From assembly GCA_902515405.1 (NCBI GenBank), contig CABXUS010000006.1, positions 1 through 60,886 of the forward strand: 60,886 nucleotides of DNA, in the 5' to 3' direction. This document shows, piece by piece, positions 38,996-47,232 of this stretch. Every line of letters begins with the position of its first letter. Position 1 is the first letter of the stretch. The translations under genes were made by a program, and so were the position numbers. This stretch comes from an uncultured Bacteroidota bacterium. GTDB lineage: Bacteria > Bacteroidota > Bacteroidia > Flavobacteriales > Flavobacteriaceae. The notes under the pieces were generated by a model. It searched no databases. It was not told the DNA's origin and was given only the letters and a program-made list of their open reading frames with translations.

Positions 38996-40270
38996 TTATA
39001 TATTTTCGAAAGCTTTAATCAAATCTTGTTTTAAATCCTCAATATTTTCTAACCCAACTGAAAGTCTTACTAAATCTTGTGAAACCCCAGTGTTTAATTG
39101 CTCACTTTCAGAAAGCTGAGAATGTGTTGTACTTGCTGGATGAATAATTAAAGATTTTGAATCGCCAATATTTGCTAGCAAAGAAAAAATAGTTGTATTA
39201 TCAGCAATTTTTTTTGCACTACTAAATCCACCTTTTGGCCCAAAAGTGATTAATCCGCTTTGCCCATTTGGAAGATATTTTTTTGATAGTGAATTATATG
39301 GACTTGATTTTAAACCAGGATAATTAACCCAAGAAATTTCTTCTCTTGATTCAAGCCAAGCAGCAAGCTCAAGTGCATTCTCACTATGTTTTTTCATCCT
39401 AACATCAAGTGTTTCAAGTCCTTGGATAATTTGAAATGAGTTAAATGGGCTTATAGCAGCTCCTATATCTCTCAATCCCTCAACTCTTACTTTTGCAATA
39501 AATGCAGCAGGTCCTAACGCATCATGATAGATTAGACCGTGATATCCAGCAGATGGATTTGTAAATTCAGGAAATTTACCGCTAGACCAGTCAAAGTTAC
39601 CAGCATCAATAATAGCTCCACCCAATGCAGTACCATTTCCATTTATATATTTAGTCAAAGAATATATAACTATGTTAGCTCCATGTTTTATTGGATTTAA
39701 AAGCGCAGGTGTTGCAACTGTATTATCAACCATTAATGGAAGATGATTTTTTTTCGATTCATCAGATATTTTTTCAATATCTAAAACATCTAACTTTGGA
39801 TTACCCATTGATTCAATAAAAAATAATTTAGTATTTTCTTTAACTGCCTTAGTAAAATTTTCTGGTTTACTTGGGTCTACAAAAGTTGTATGTATATCTA
39901 ATCTAGGTAGCATAACTTTAAACATGTTATAAGTTCCACCATACAAGCTATTAGATGCAACAATATGATCTCCACTTTTTAATAATGTTAATATTGCTGT
40001 TGATATTGCAGCTGTTCCTCCTGCAGTTGCAACAGCTCCAATACCTCCGTCCATTGCTGCTAATCGTTGCTCTAATACATCATTTGTTGGATTATTTAAT
40101 CTTGTGTAAATGTAACCGGGCTCAGATAATGCAAATAAATTAGCTGCATGATCTGAATCATTAAAAACATATGATGTAGATTGATACAGAGGAACAGCTC
40201 TTGTTCCTTGAGTTAAGTTTGTGTCATGACCAGCATGAAGAGCTTTTGTTGATAATTTAGTTTCTTCCAT
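38996..40270 (-). CDS. metY: O-acetylhomoserine sulfhydrylase
   Basis: PLP enzyme that makes homocysteine directly from O-acetylhomoserine and sulfide. The 424 residues show the Cys/Met-metabolism family motifs: YTRLNNPTNDVLEQRLAAMD, SLYGGTYNMF, VDNTVATP, and the PLP-lysine motif SLTKYINGNG (Lys about 206). It is the first gene of the metY-metX-thrABC operon, with a SAM-II riboswitch in its leader, so low SAM should raise expression. Confidence 0.97.
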   Translation of the reverse strand: MEETKLSTKALHAGHDTNLTQGTRAVPLYQSTSYVFNDSDHAANLFALSEPGYIYTRLNNPTNDVLEQRLAAMDGGIGAVATAGGTAAISTAILTLLKSGDHIVASNSLYGGTYNMFKVMLPRLDIHTTFVDPSKPENFTKAVKENTKLFFIESMGNPKLDVLDIEKISDESKKNHLPLMVDNTVATPALLNPIKHGANIVIYSLTKYINGNGTALGGAIIDAGNFDWSSGKFPEFTNPSAGYHGLIYHDALGPAAFIAKVRVEGLRDIGAAISPFNSFQIIQGLETLDVRMKKHSENALELAAWLESREEISWVNYPGLKSSPYNSLSKKYLPNGQSGLITFGPKGGFSSAKKIADNTTIFSLLANIGDSKSLIIHPASTTHSQLSESEQLNTGVSQDLVRLSVGLENIEDLKQDLIKAFENI

Positions 40271-40316
40271 AATATTTATATTTATACGTTTTCGGAAGAT
40301 TTGACAGTATATATTT

Positions 40317-40340
40317 GTGAAAAGCTATCTGCTTTAGCAC
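40317..40340 (-). promoter_or_regulatory. Alternative hairpin overlapping the SAM-II 3' strand
   Basis: On the minus strand GTG and CAC, then AAAGC and GCTTT, pair around the loop AGATA, with a small internal loop between the two helices. The 5' arm is the same GCTAAAGC segment that closes the SAM-II pseudoknot, so the two structures cannot coexist. It may be part of the expression platform. There is no T-run, so it is not an intrinsic terminator. Confidence 0.4.
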
Positions 40341-40380
40341 TTTTTTAATGAGGTTGCAATCAGTCAAATCGTTCCTCAAT
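40329..40380 (-). promoter_or_regulatory. SAM-II riboswitch upstream of metY
   Basis: On the minus strand, stem P1 is TGAGG (40378-40374) with CCTCA (40353-40349). The P1 loop holds the conserved GATTTGACTGATTGCAA, followed by an A-rich linker and the conserved GCTAAAGCAG 3' strand, which can form the H-type pseudoknot with the loop. This order and these conserved bases match the SAM-II (metA-type) class, known to bind S-adenosylmethionine and repress methionine genes. It lies about 58 nt before the metY ATG. Confidence 0.88.
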
Positions 40381-40387
40381 CGGGTTA

Positions 40388-40395
40388 CAAAAATA
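40388..40395 (-). promoter_or_regulatory. -7 box of the metY operon promoter
   Basis: The minus strand reads TATTTTTG, matching TAnnTTTG. A start point 5-7 nt downstream would place the 5' end of the message at the first bases of the SAM-II aptamer. No clear -33 TTG is visible. Confidence 0.5.
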
Positions 40396-40425
40396 AAATT
40401 ATTTTAATATTTATAAAATTTTTTA

Positions 40426-41709
40426 TTAAAAATTTTGATTCATTTTATTTTTTATTTGCTCTAAACATAAATTATCAATCCCCCCAACTAAAGTTTGTTT
40501 AACTCTTTTTTTGGATTTATATGATTTTTTCTTAATTGATTTGGATATTTCATTATATGCATCCCTAAATGATAACCCTTTCTCAATCATAAGGCTATTA
40601 AGATTGTCAACAGAAAAAATATATTTATAATTATTATTATTAAGAATATCATTCTTAATTTTAATTTTTTTAATTGATGATGAAAATATTTCTATACAGT
40701 TTTTAATTGTTTGTATAGCATCTATTATTTTACTTTTATAGATTTGCATATCTCTATGATATCCACTTGTCATATTTGTAGAGATAACATTAAACTCATT
40801 TGATAATGATTTAATTGTATTACATTTTGCCCTAATTAATTCAAATAGATCTGGATTTTTTTTATGAGGCATAATACTAGAGCCTGTCATTAAATCATTA
40901 GGAAATGAAATAAAATTAAGTTCAGTAGTCATATAAAAACATATATCTGAACAAAATTTTGATAAGGTTTCAGCTACTGATCCAATAGCAATTGCAACAG
41001 ATTTTTCCACCCTTCCTCTGCTCATTTGTGCAGAAACAACATTGTACTTTAAGGTTTCAAACCCTAATTCTTTAGTAGTAAAATTTCTATCGATATTGAA
41101 TGAACTACCATAGCCAGCTGCACTTCCAAGTGGATTTTGATTATTAATTTTGTAAGCCGTATTTAAATATAATATATCATCAATTAAGGATTCAGCATAA
41201 GCAGAAAACCATATCCCAAAAGATGAAGGCATAGCAACTTGTAAATGAGTATATCCTGGTAGTAATTTATTTTTATTTTTATTTGCAAGCATCATTAAAG
41301 TATCAAATAAATCTTTAATCAATTCTTTTATTATTAAAATTTCATCTTTAAGATAAAGCTGAGTAGCAACTAAAACTTGGTCATTTCTTGATCTTCCAGT
41401 GTGTATTTTTTTACCTACTTCCCCTAATTTTTCTGTTAAAATAAATTCGAGCTTAGAATGAATATCTTCAAATTGTTCTTCAATTTTAAATTCATTTTTT
41501 AAAATTTTATTTTTAATTGATTTAAGTTCTTTAATTAAAAGCTGACTCTCGTTTTTACTTATGATTTTTGTTTTGCTAAGCATTTTTGCATGTGCAATCG
41601 AAGCTGTTACATCATATTTAGCTAAGAATATATCACAGTTTCTATCATCTCCAACAGTAAATTCTTCAACTTTTTTATTCAAGATGTCTTCTTTATTCCA
41701 GAGTTTCAT
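40426..41709 (-). CDS. argH: Argininosuccinate lyase
   Basis: Splits argininosuccinate into arginine and fumarate, the last step of arginine synthesis. The 427 residues carry the fumarase/aspartase-superfamily signature GSSIMPHKKNPD (about residues 272-283), HTGRSRNDQV and GYTHLQVAMPSSFG. It is the last gene of the seven-gene arginine operon, 10 bp after argB. The upstream gene is argB rather than an argE-type deacylase. Confidence 0.97.
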   Translation of the reverse strand: MKLWNKEDILNKKVEEFTVGDDRNCDIFLAKYDVTASIAHAKMLSKTKIISKNESQLLIKELKSIKNKILKNEFKIEEQFEDIHSKLEFILTEKLGEVGKKIHTGRSRNDQVLVATQLYLKDEILIIKELIKDLFDTLMMLANKNKNKLLPGYTHLQVAMPSSFGIWFSAYAESLIDDILYLNTAYKINNQNPLGSAAGYGSSFNIDRNFTTKELGFETLKYNVVSAQMSRGRVEKSVAIAIGSVAETLSKFCSDICFYMTTELNFISFPNDLMTGSSIMPHKKNPDLFELIRAKCNTIKSLSNEFNVISTNMTSGYHRDMQIYKSKIIDAIQTIKNCIEIFSSSIKKIKIKNDILNNNNYKYIFSVDNLNSLMIEKGLSFRDAYNEISKSIKKKSYKSKKRVKQTLVGGIDNLCLEQIKNKMNQNF

Positions 41710-41719
41710 AATTATTTAT

Positions 41720-42484
41720 TTATAATGTTAATGTTGTGCAATTTTTTATGCTTTTAATAATATTATGATTACCAATAAAAATTTCATTAACTCCATTTTT
41801 AAGTGCATAAAAACAGTTATCAATTTTTGGTATCATACCGTCTTTTATAATATTTTTTTCAATTAAATTTTTATAATCACTTGTATTTATACTATTTATT
41901 AAATTATTATTGCTTAGTAAGCCAGGCTTATCAAAACAATACTTCAATGTAACATCAAACCTTTTTGAAAGTTCAATCGATATTTTTGATGCAATGCTAT
42001 CTGCATTTGTATTGAAGATTTGACCTTTTTTATCATGAGATAAAGAACAAATAATTGGACATATTTTCATATTTATTATTTCATCTAATAAATTTGTATT
42101 TATCTTTTCTATATCTCCTACAAATCCATAATCAATTTTTTCAACCCGTCTTTTTTTAGCAAGGATTAGATTTCCATCTGAACCTGATAGACCTAAAGAA
42201 TTACAATTATATTTCTGAAGTGTTGATACTATTTTTTTATTTAATAACCCTGCATAGGTCATTATAACTACATCTAATGTGTTTTTATCTGTAATTCTTC
42301 TTCCTTCTATTAATTTTGGAACTATTCCAATTTTTTTTAAAAAACTTGAAGCTATTTTTCCTCCACCATGAACCAAAATCTTTCTGCCTTTAATTTTAGA
42401 AAAAGATTTTAAAAAATCATTTAATATTGAATCATTTTCTATAATACTTCCCCCAATTTTGACAACTAACAACTTATCTTTCAT
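41720..42484 (-). CDS. argB: N-acetylglutamate kinase
   Basis: Phosphorylates N-acylglutamate in the second step of arginine synthesis. The 254 residues form a single amino-acid-kinase domain with VVKIGGSIIEN at the N-terminus, LVHGGGKIASSFLKK and GLSGSDGNLILA. It has no N-terminal extension of the arginine-feedback-sensitive hexameric type, which suggests the arginine-insensitive form (inference). The start overlaps the argF' end by 11 bp. Confidence 0.95.
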   Translation of the reverse strand: MKDKLLVVKIGGSIIENDSILNDFLKSFSKIKGRKILVHGGGKIASSFLKKIGIVPKLIEGRRITDKNTLDVVIMTYAGLLNKKIVSTLQKYNCNSLGLSGSDGNLILAKKRRVEKIDYGFVGDIEKINTNLLDEIINMKICPIICSLSHDKKGQIFNTNADSIASKISIELSKRFDVTLKYCFDKPGLLSNNNLINSINTSDYKNLIEKNIIKDGMIPKIDNCFYALKNGVNEIFIGNHNIIKSIKNCTTLTL

Positions 42485-43424
42485 TTTCTATTAATTTTTT
42501 TAAAATTATTAATGCAGAATAAATTCTATTTTCAGCCTGGCTTATTACTAATGAGTTTTCAGAGTCTATTACATCATCATCAACTACCACATTTCTTCTA
42601 ACTGGTAAGCAGTGCATAAACTTTGCATTATTTGTAAGAGACATTTTATTTTTATCAATTTTCCAAGATGAATCGTTAATTAAAACCTTACCATAATTTT
42701 CATAGCTAGACCAATTTTTTGCATAAATAAAATCAGCATTTATAAAAGCTTCTTTCTGATCATGAATTATATTTATTCCTTTGGTTATTTCGGGATTTAA
42801 GTCATATCCAATTGGATTGGAAATTATTAATTCAAAATTATTTTTTTTAGCCATTTTAATAAATGAGTTAGAAACAGCGTGTGGCAGAGATTTAGGATGT
42901 GGAGCCCAACTTAAAACAATTTTAGGCCTAGCTTTATTTTTTGTTTCATCTATTGTTATTGCATCTGCTAATCCTTGAAGAGGATGAAAGGTAGAACTTT
43001 CTAAATTTAGAATTGGTACAGTAGAATATTTAAGGAATGATGATAAAACAATCTCTTTTTCATCATCAATTTTATTATTTAAGTCAGCAAATTTTCTGAT
43101 AGCAATAATATCACAATATTCAGAAAGAACTTTAGCAGCATCCTTAACATGTTCTGCTTTATCTTCTGACATAATAGTATTATTTTCAAATTCAAGTTGC
43201 CATCCTTCACTGTTAAAATTCATTACAAAAGTCTTAAGACCTAAAATCATAGAAGCTTTTTGAGTACTTATTCTCGTTCTTAAGCTTGGGTTAAAAAAAA
43301 GTAAACCAATTGACTTATTTTTTCCGATATCCTTCAGTTCATTAGGATTACTTTTAAGTTGAATTGCTTCTTCAACTATTTTTTTATAATCTGATATATC
43401 GTCACTATTTATAAAATTTTTCAT
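42474..43424 (-). CDS. argF': N-acylornithine carbamoyltransferase (ArgF')
   Basis: Carbamoylates N-acetyl- or N-succinylornithine to acylcitrulline, the Bacteroidetes/Xanthomonas variant of arginine synthesis. The carbamoyl-phosphate site reads FFNPSLRTRIS (residues 43-53), and MNFNSEGWQLEF (68-79) is typical of the acylornithine rather than the ornithine enzymes. Later motifs are HPLQGLADA, MHCLPVRRNV. The residue before Glu91-His92 is Ala90, where I recall Pro in succinyl-specific and Glu in acetyl-specific enzymes. It has 316 residues and overlaps both neighbours. Confidence 0.93.
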   Translation of the reverse strand: MKNFINSDDISDYKKIVEEAIQLKSNPNELKDIGKNKSIGLLFFNPSLRTRISTQKASMILGLKTFVMNFNSEGWQLEFENNTIMSEDKAEHVKDAAKVLSEYCDIIAIRKFADLNNKIDDEKEIVLSSFLKYSTVPILNLESSTFHPLQGLADAITIDETKNKARPKIVLSWAPHPKSLPHAVSNSFIKMAKKNNFELIISNPIGYDLNPEITKGINIIHDQKEAFINADFIYAKNWSSYENYGKVLINDSSWKIDKNKMSLTNNAKFMHCLPVRRNVVVDDDVIDSENSLVISQAENRIYSALIILKKLIENER

Positions 43425-44548
43425 TCCAATTCTTTTTCTAATGCATCATATAAAATATTTATATGACTCTTTTTAATATTTAATGGAGGAAGAATTCTTA
43501 AAATATTTTTTTTTGAACTTCCACCTGTAAAAATACCATGCTTATAAATTAAGTTTTCTCTTAGCTTTGAGGCATCAAAGTCAAACTCTAAACCTAGCAT
43601 TAGCCCTCTACCCTTAATGAGTTTTATTTCAGAAATATTTTTCATTTTATCTTTAAAATAAATTTCTAATTCTTTACAATTATTTAGAAGCTTCTCTTCA
43701 TTAATAGTATCAATAACTGATATCACTGCTGAGCAAGCTAAATGGTTTCCGCCGAAGGTAGTTCCTAGCATACTATACTTGGACTTTATTCTTTTATTAA
43801 TTAGAACTCCACCAACTGGAAATCCGTTTCCCATGCCTTTAGCCATAGGAATTATATCTGGTTCAATACCATGTTTTTGAAAAGCAAAAAAATCACCTGT
43901 TCTACCAAACCCTGACTGTACCTCATCAGCAATTAAGCATGCATTATGTTTTTTACATAATTCACTCATTAATCTTACAAAATCAGTTGTTGGTTCATCA
44001 AGCCCTCCTACACCCTGAACTGATTCAAAAATAATTGAACTTACATCATTTTTAGACATTTCTTTTTTTAAACCTTCATGATCATTAAATTCTAAAAAAG
44101 TAACATTTATCTGCTTGTTCATTTCTGATTTTATTTTTTTGAAATCAGTTGCGCTTAAAGCCGCATTACTTCTTCCATGAAATGAATTCCTAAATGCTAT
44201 TATTCTAGACTTTTTTGTGTGAAAAGATGCCAATTGCAGTGAATTCTCATTAGCTTCTGCACCAGAATTACACATAAAAAGCTCATAATCGTTACAGTTA
44301 GAAGATTCCTTTATTTTTTTTGCTGCTTTTCCCTGTAAATCATTAATTATGAAGTTTGAGTAAAATCCAATTTTATTTAATTGATTATTTATGCTTTTAA
44401 CATATTTAGGATGACTATGTCCAATTGAAATAACTGCATGCCCACCATATAGATCTAAGTATTTCTTCCCATTTTTATCATATACAAAGCATCCTTTTGC
44501 ATAGGTTGGGGTAATTTCGTAAAGTGGATAAACTTTAAATAAATGCAT
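43421..44548 (-). CDS. argD: Acetylornithine aminotransferase
   Basis: A class III PLP aminotransferase that makes N-acylornithine from the semialdehyde. The 375 residues contain DLYGGHAVISIGHSHP near the N-terminus, SGAEANENSLQLA, FHGRSNAALSAT, the LIADEVQSGFGRTG motif with the PLP Asp, and the PLP lysine in AKGMGNGFPVGG. It lies 2 bp after argC and overlaps argF' by 4 bp, so it is within the operon. A role on other omega-amino acids cannot be excluded. Confidence 0.95.
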   Translation of the reverse strand: MHLFKVYPLYEITPTYAKGCFVYDKNGKKYLDLYGGHAVISIGHSHPKYVKSINNQLNKIGFYSNFIINDLQGKAAKKIKESSNCNDYELFMCNSGAEANENSLQLASFHTKKSRIIAFRNSFHGRSNAALSATDFKKIKSEMNKQINVTFLEFNDHEGLKKEMSKNDVSSIIFESVQGVGGLDEPTTDFVRLMSELCKKHNACLIADEVQSGFGRTGDFFAFQKHGIEPDIIPMAKGMGNGFPVGGVLINKRIKSKYSMLGTTFGGNHLACSAVISVIDTINEEKLLNNCKELEIYFKDKMKNISEIKLIKGRGLMLGLEFDFDASKLRENLIYKHGIFTGGSSKKNILRILPPLNIKKSHINILYDALEKELE

Positions 44549-44550
44549 TT

Positions 44551-45537
44551 TTAAAAAATTGAGCTTTTTAATTTCAAACCTTTGGTCTCGTCTATTCTAA
44601 ACATTAAATTCATGTTTTGTATTGCTTGTCCTGATGCACCTTTAACTAAATTATCTAAAACTGATGTAATCAATAAAATATCTTTTTCTTTTCTTAAGTG
44701 AATTAAACATTTATTAGTATTTATAACTTGTTTTAAATAAATTTCATTTTTTGATAGAATCGTGAATGGATCATTTTTATAAAACTCTGTATATAACTGT
44801 TGAATCTTATTAAAACTCATTTTAATTTTAAAATAGCTTGTGCAAAAAATTCCTCTTGTAAAATTTCCTCTAACTGGAAGAAAATTTATTTTTACTTTAT
44901 TACAAAGTAGTTTATTAAAATTATTATTTACTTCATCTAAATGTTGATGATTAAATGGTTTATACCATGAAATATTATTATTTCTCCAACTAAAGTGTGA
45001 TGTGTCATTCAATTTAACACCTGCACCAGTACTTCCAGTTATTGCATTTGTATGAACTTCATCAATTTTATATCCTAATGAAACTATTGGTAATAATCCT
45101 AATTGAATTGCAGTAGCAAAACATCCTGGGTTTGCAATATATGATGACTTTGAAATTATTTCTTTTTGCATTTCAGGCAACCCATACTTAAAATCCATTT
45201 TCTTAAATGATTTTTCTAATCTAAAGTCTTGACTTAAATCAATTATTTTAATTTTTTTATCAAGTTTTATTTTTTTTAAAAAACTTTCAGAGTTACCGTG
45301 CCCAAGGCATAAAAAAAGAACATCTATTTTCTTATTTAAGTTATTTTCAAATTTAATTTTACACTCCCCAACTAAATCTTGATGAATGTCGGTAATTAAT
45401 TTTCCATAATTTGATTCACTTCCAGCATAAATCAACTCACAATTTGGGTGTTTTAAAATTAATCTTATTAATTCACCACCTGTATATCCTGATGCACCCT
45501 GAATACCTACTTTAATTTTATTTTGATTTTGTGACAT
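44551..45537 (-). CDS. argC: N-acetyl-gamma-glutamyl-phosphate reductase
   Basis: The NADPH-dependent third step of arginine synthesis. The 328 residues begin with the Rossmann motif GIQGASGYTGGELIRL, and the active-site Cys is in IANPGCFATAIQLGLLP. GSTGAGVKLNDTSHFSWR and KVNFLPVRGNFTRGI (here KINFLPVRGNF) are family motifs. Its first 20 bp overlap the end of argG, indicating translational coupling. Confidence 0.96.
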   Translation of the reverse strand: MSQNQNKIKVGIQGASGYTGGELIRLILKHPNCELIYAGSESNYGKLITDIHQDLVGECKIKFENNLNKKIDVLFLCLGHGNSESFLKKIKLDKKIKIIDLSQDFRLEKSFKKMDFKYGLPEMQKEIISKSSYIANPGCFATAIQLGLLPIVSLGYKIDEVHTNAITGSTGAGVKLNDTSHFSWRNNNISWYKPFNHQHLDEVNNNFNKLLCNKVKINFLPVRGNFTRGIFCTSYFKIKMSFNKIQQLYTEFYKNDPFTILSKNEIYLKQVINTNKCLIHLRKEKDILLITSVLDNLVKGASGQAIQNMNLMFRIDETKGLKLKSSIF

Positions 45538-46702
45538 TTTGATATATTTTATTTTGATTAGATATTATTTTAATAAAACCCTTTGCATCATCAGCATTCC
45601 ATTTTTTATTTAATTCACCATAGGAACCAAACTGTGGATTCATTAAATCATTATCAGATTCAACTCCATTTAATATATACCTGTAAGGGCTAAGTGTTAA
45701 ATAAACATCTCCGGAAACATTTATTTGGCTACTTTTTAAAAATGATTCAATATCTCTCATTACAGGATCTAAATAATTACCCTCGTGAAGTTGCATACCA
45801 TAAAATTTTGATAATTGTTCTTTTTGATATTGTTGCCATTTTGTTAAAACATGTTTTTCTAATAAATGATGAGCTTTAATAATTACCATTGGACCCCCAG
45901 CTTCAAAGCCAACTCTTCCTTTAATTCCAATAATTGTATCTCCCACATGAATATCCCTTCCAATGCAATATTTATTACAAATCAAACTTAATTTTTTAAT
46001 GCATTCAACTGGACTATGTTTTTTACCATTAATTCCACAAATTTCACCTTTATAAAAACTCAAAGAAATATCAAACTCATCTTGTTTTAAAAGCTTAGAT
46101 GGATAAGCATCAGATGGAAGTTTTTTATTAGATGTTAATGTTTCATCACCTCCAACACTTGTACCCCATAATCCTTTATTAATGGAGTATTTAGCTTTGC
46201 TCCATTTTAAATTAACTCCATTATTTTTTAAATATTTTATTTCTTCTTCTCTTGATAATGAATTATCTCTTATTGGTGTTAGTATTTTAATTTCTGGAGC
46301 TAGTATTTGAAAAATCATATCAAATCTAACTTGATCATTACCTGCACCTGTACTTCCATGCGAAATATGTGTTGCATTATTTTTAATTGCATAATTAACT
46401 ATTTCGATAGCTTGAATTACCCTTTCTGAACTTACCGAAAGTGGGTATGTATTATTTTTTAAAACATTTCCATATACTAAATACTTAATTATTTTTTCAT
46501 AAAATAAATCAACTGCTTCAATTGACTTAAAACAATAAGCTCCCATTTCAATTGCTTTTTTATTCATTGAAATAATTTCTTTTTTTGAAAAACCTCCGGT
46601 GTTTATAGAGACAGCATGAACCTGATGTCCTTCATTTGAAAGTTTCTTTAAACAATATGAGGTGTCCAAACCTCCACTATACGCTAATACTATTTTTTTC
46701 AT
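45518..46702 (-). CDS. argG: Argininosuccinate synthase
   Basis: Condenses citrulline and aspartate using ATP. From the ATG at 46702 it has 394 residues, starting MKKIVLAYSGGLDTSY with the ATP-PPase P-loop. HGSTGAGNDQVRFD and WGTSVGGDETL are the substrate-binding motifs. An ATG 15 codons upstream (46747) would overlap the GNAT gene by 40 bp and add a non-family N-terminus, so it is rejected. A 5-bp gap follows the GNAT gene; the end overlaps argC by 20 bp. Confidence 0.96.
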   Translation of the reverse strand: MKKIVLAYSGGLDTSYCLKKLSNEGHQVHAVSINTGGFSKKEIISMNKKAIEMGAYCFKSIEAVDLFYEKIIKYLVYGNVLKNNTYPLSVSSERVIQAIEIVNYAIKNNATHISHGSTGAGNDQVRFDMIFQILAPEIKILTPIRDNSLSREEEIKYLKNNGVNLKWSKAKYSINKGLWGTSVGGDETLTSNKKLPSDAYPSKLLKQDEFDISLSFYKGEICGINGKKHSPVECIKKLSLICNKYCIGRDIHVGDTIIGIKGRVGFEAGGPMVIIKAHHLLEKHVLTKWQQYQKEQLSKFYGMQLHEGNYLDPVMRDIESFLKSSQINVSGDVYLTLSPYRYILNGVESDNDLMNPQFGSYGELNKKWNADDAKGFIKIISNQNKIYQNVTKSK

Positions 46703-46707
46703 TTTAT

Positions 46708-47232
46708 TTATTTTTTTGGTTCGTATAACATTCCTGTACACAAACACATTTCTCTTTTAGTTCTGGTTAAAACATCATAATTTTTACATGTCTTACATCC
46801 AATCCAGAATTCATTATCATCTGTTAGTTCCGAAAAAGTTACTGGTTTATAACCTAACTCATAATTTATTTTCATAACTGGAAGCGCTGTAGTTATTCCA
46901 AAGATTTTAGCTTTTGGATATTTTGATTTTGAATGATTAAACGTTAATCTTTTGATTTTTTTTGCTAATCCAGCACCTCTAAAGTTAGGAGAAACAATTA
47001 ATCCAGAATGTGCTACATATTTACCGTGCCCCCATATTTCTATATAACAAAATCCTGCAAAAAGCCCATATTCAGTTGCAATAATAGCATTATTATTTTC
47101 AATTTTTTTTCTAATATATTTAGGAGACCTTAATGCAATACCAGTTCCTCTTAACTTAGCTGAAGAACTAATAGTTTCTGAGATAATTTGACAATATTTT
47201 ATATGCTTTTTTTCAGCAATTTGTATTTCCAA
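46708..47232 (-). CDS. GNAT acetyltransferase heading the arginine operon
   Basis: A 174-residue GNAT-fold protein. SPNFRGAGLAKKIKRLTF (about residues 88-106) is the acetyl-CoA pyrophosphate-binding motif A. The C-terminus has C-x2-C (GCKTCKNY) and C-x-C (EMCLCTG) that could bind a metal. It is the first gene of an arginine operon that has no argA or argJ, so it is the natural candidate for the N-acylglutamate synthase; this is inference from context. The start is TTG at 47232; no better upstream start is seen. argG follows after 5 bp. Confidence 0.85.
   Translation of the reverse strand: MEIQIAEKKHIKYCQIISETISSSAKLRGTGIALRSPKYIRKKIENNNAIIATEYGLFAGFCYIEIWGHGKYVAHSGLIVSPNFRGAGLAKKIKRLTFNHSKSKYPKAKIFGITTALPVMKINYELGYKPVTFSELTDDNEFWIGCKTCKNYDVLTRTKREMCLCTGMLYEPKK

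Noticed and set aside
39955-40143. Leu-rich plus-strand ORF opposite metY
   Set aside because: It is an antisense shadow with low-complexity composition and no supporting signals.
40317-40340. The hairpin after the SAM-II aptamer as an intrinsic terminator
   Set aside because: The stem is weak and the following sequence (CACAAATATATA) has no T-run.
46703-46747. Upstream ATG of argG at 46747
   Set aside because: It would overlap the GNAT gene and add a non-family N-terminus before the conserved MKKIVLAYSGG.
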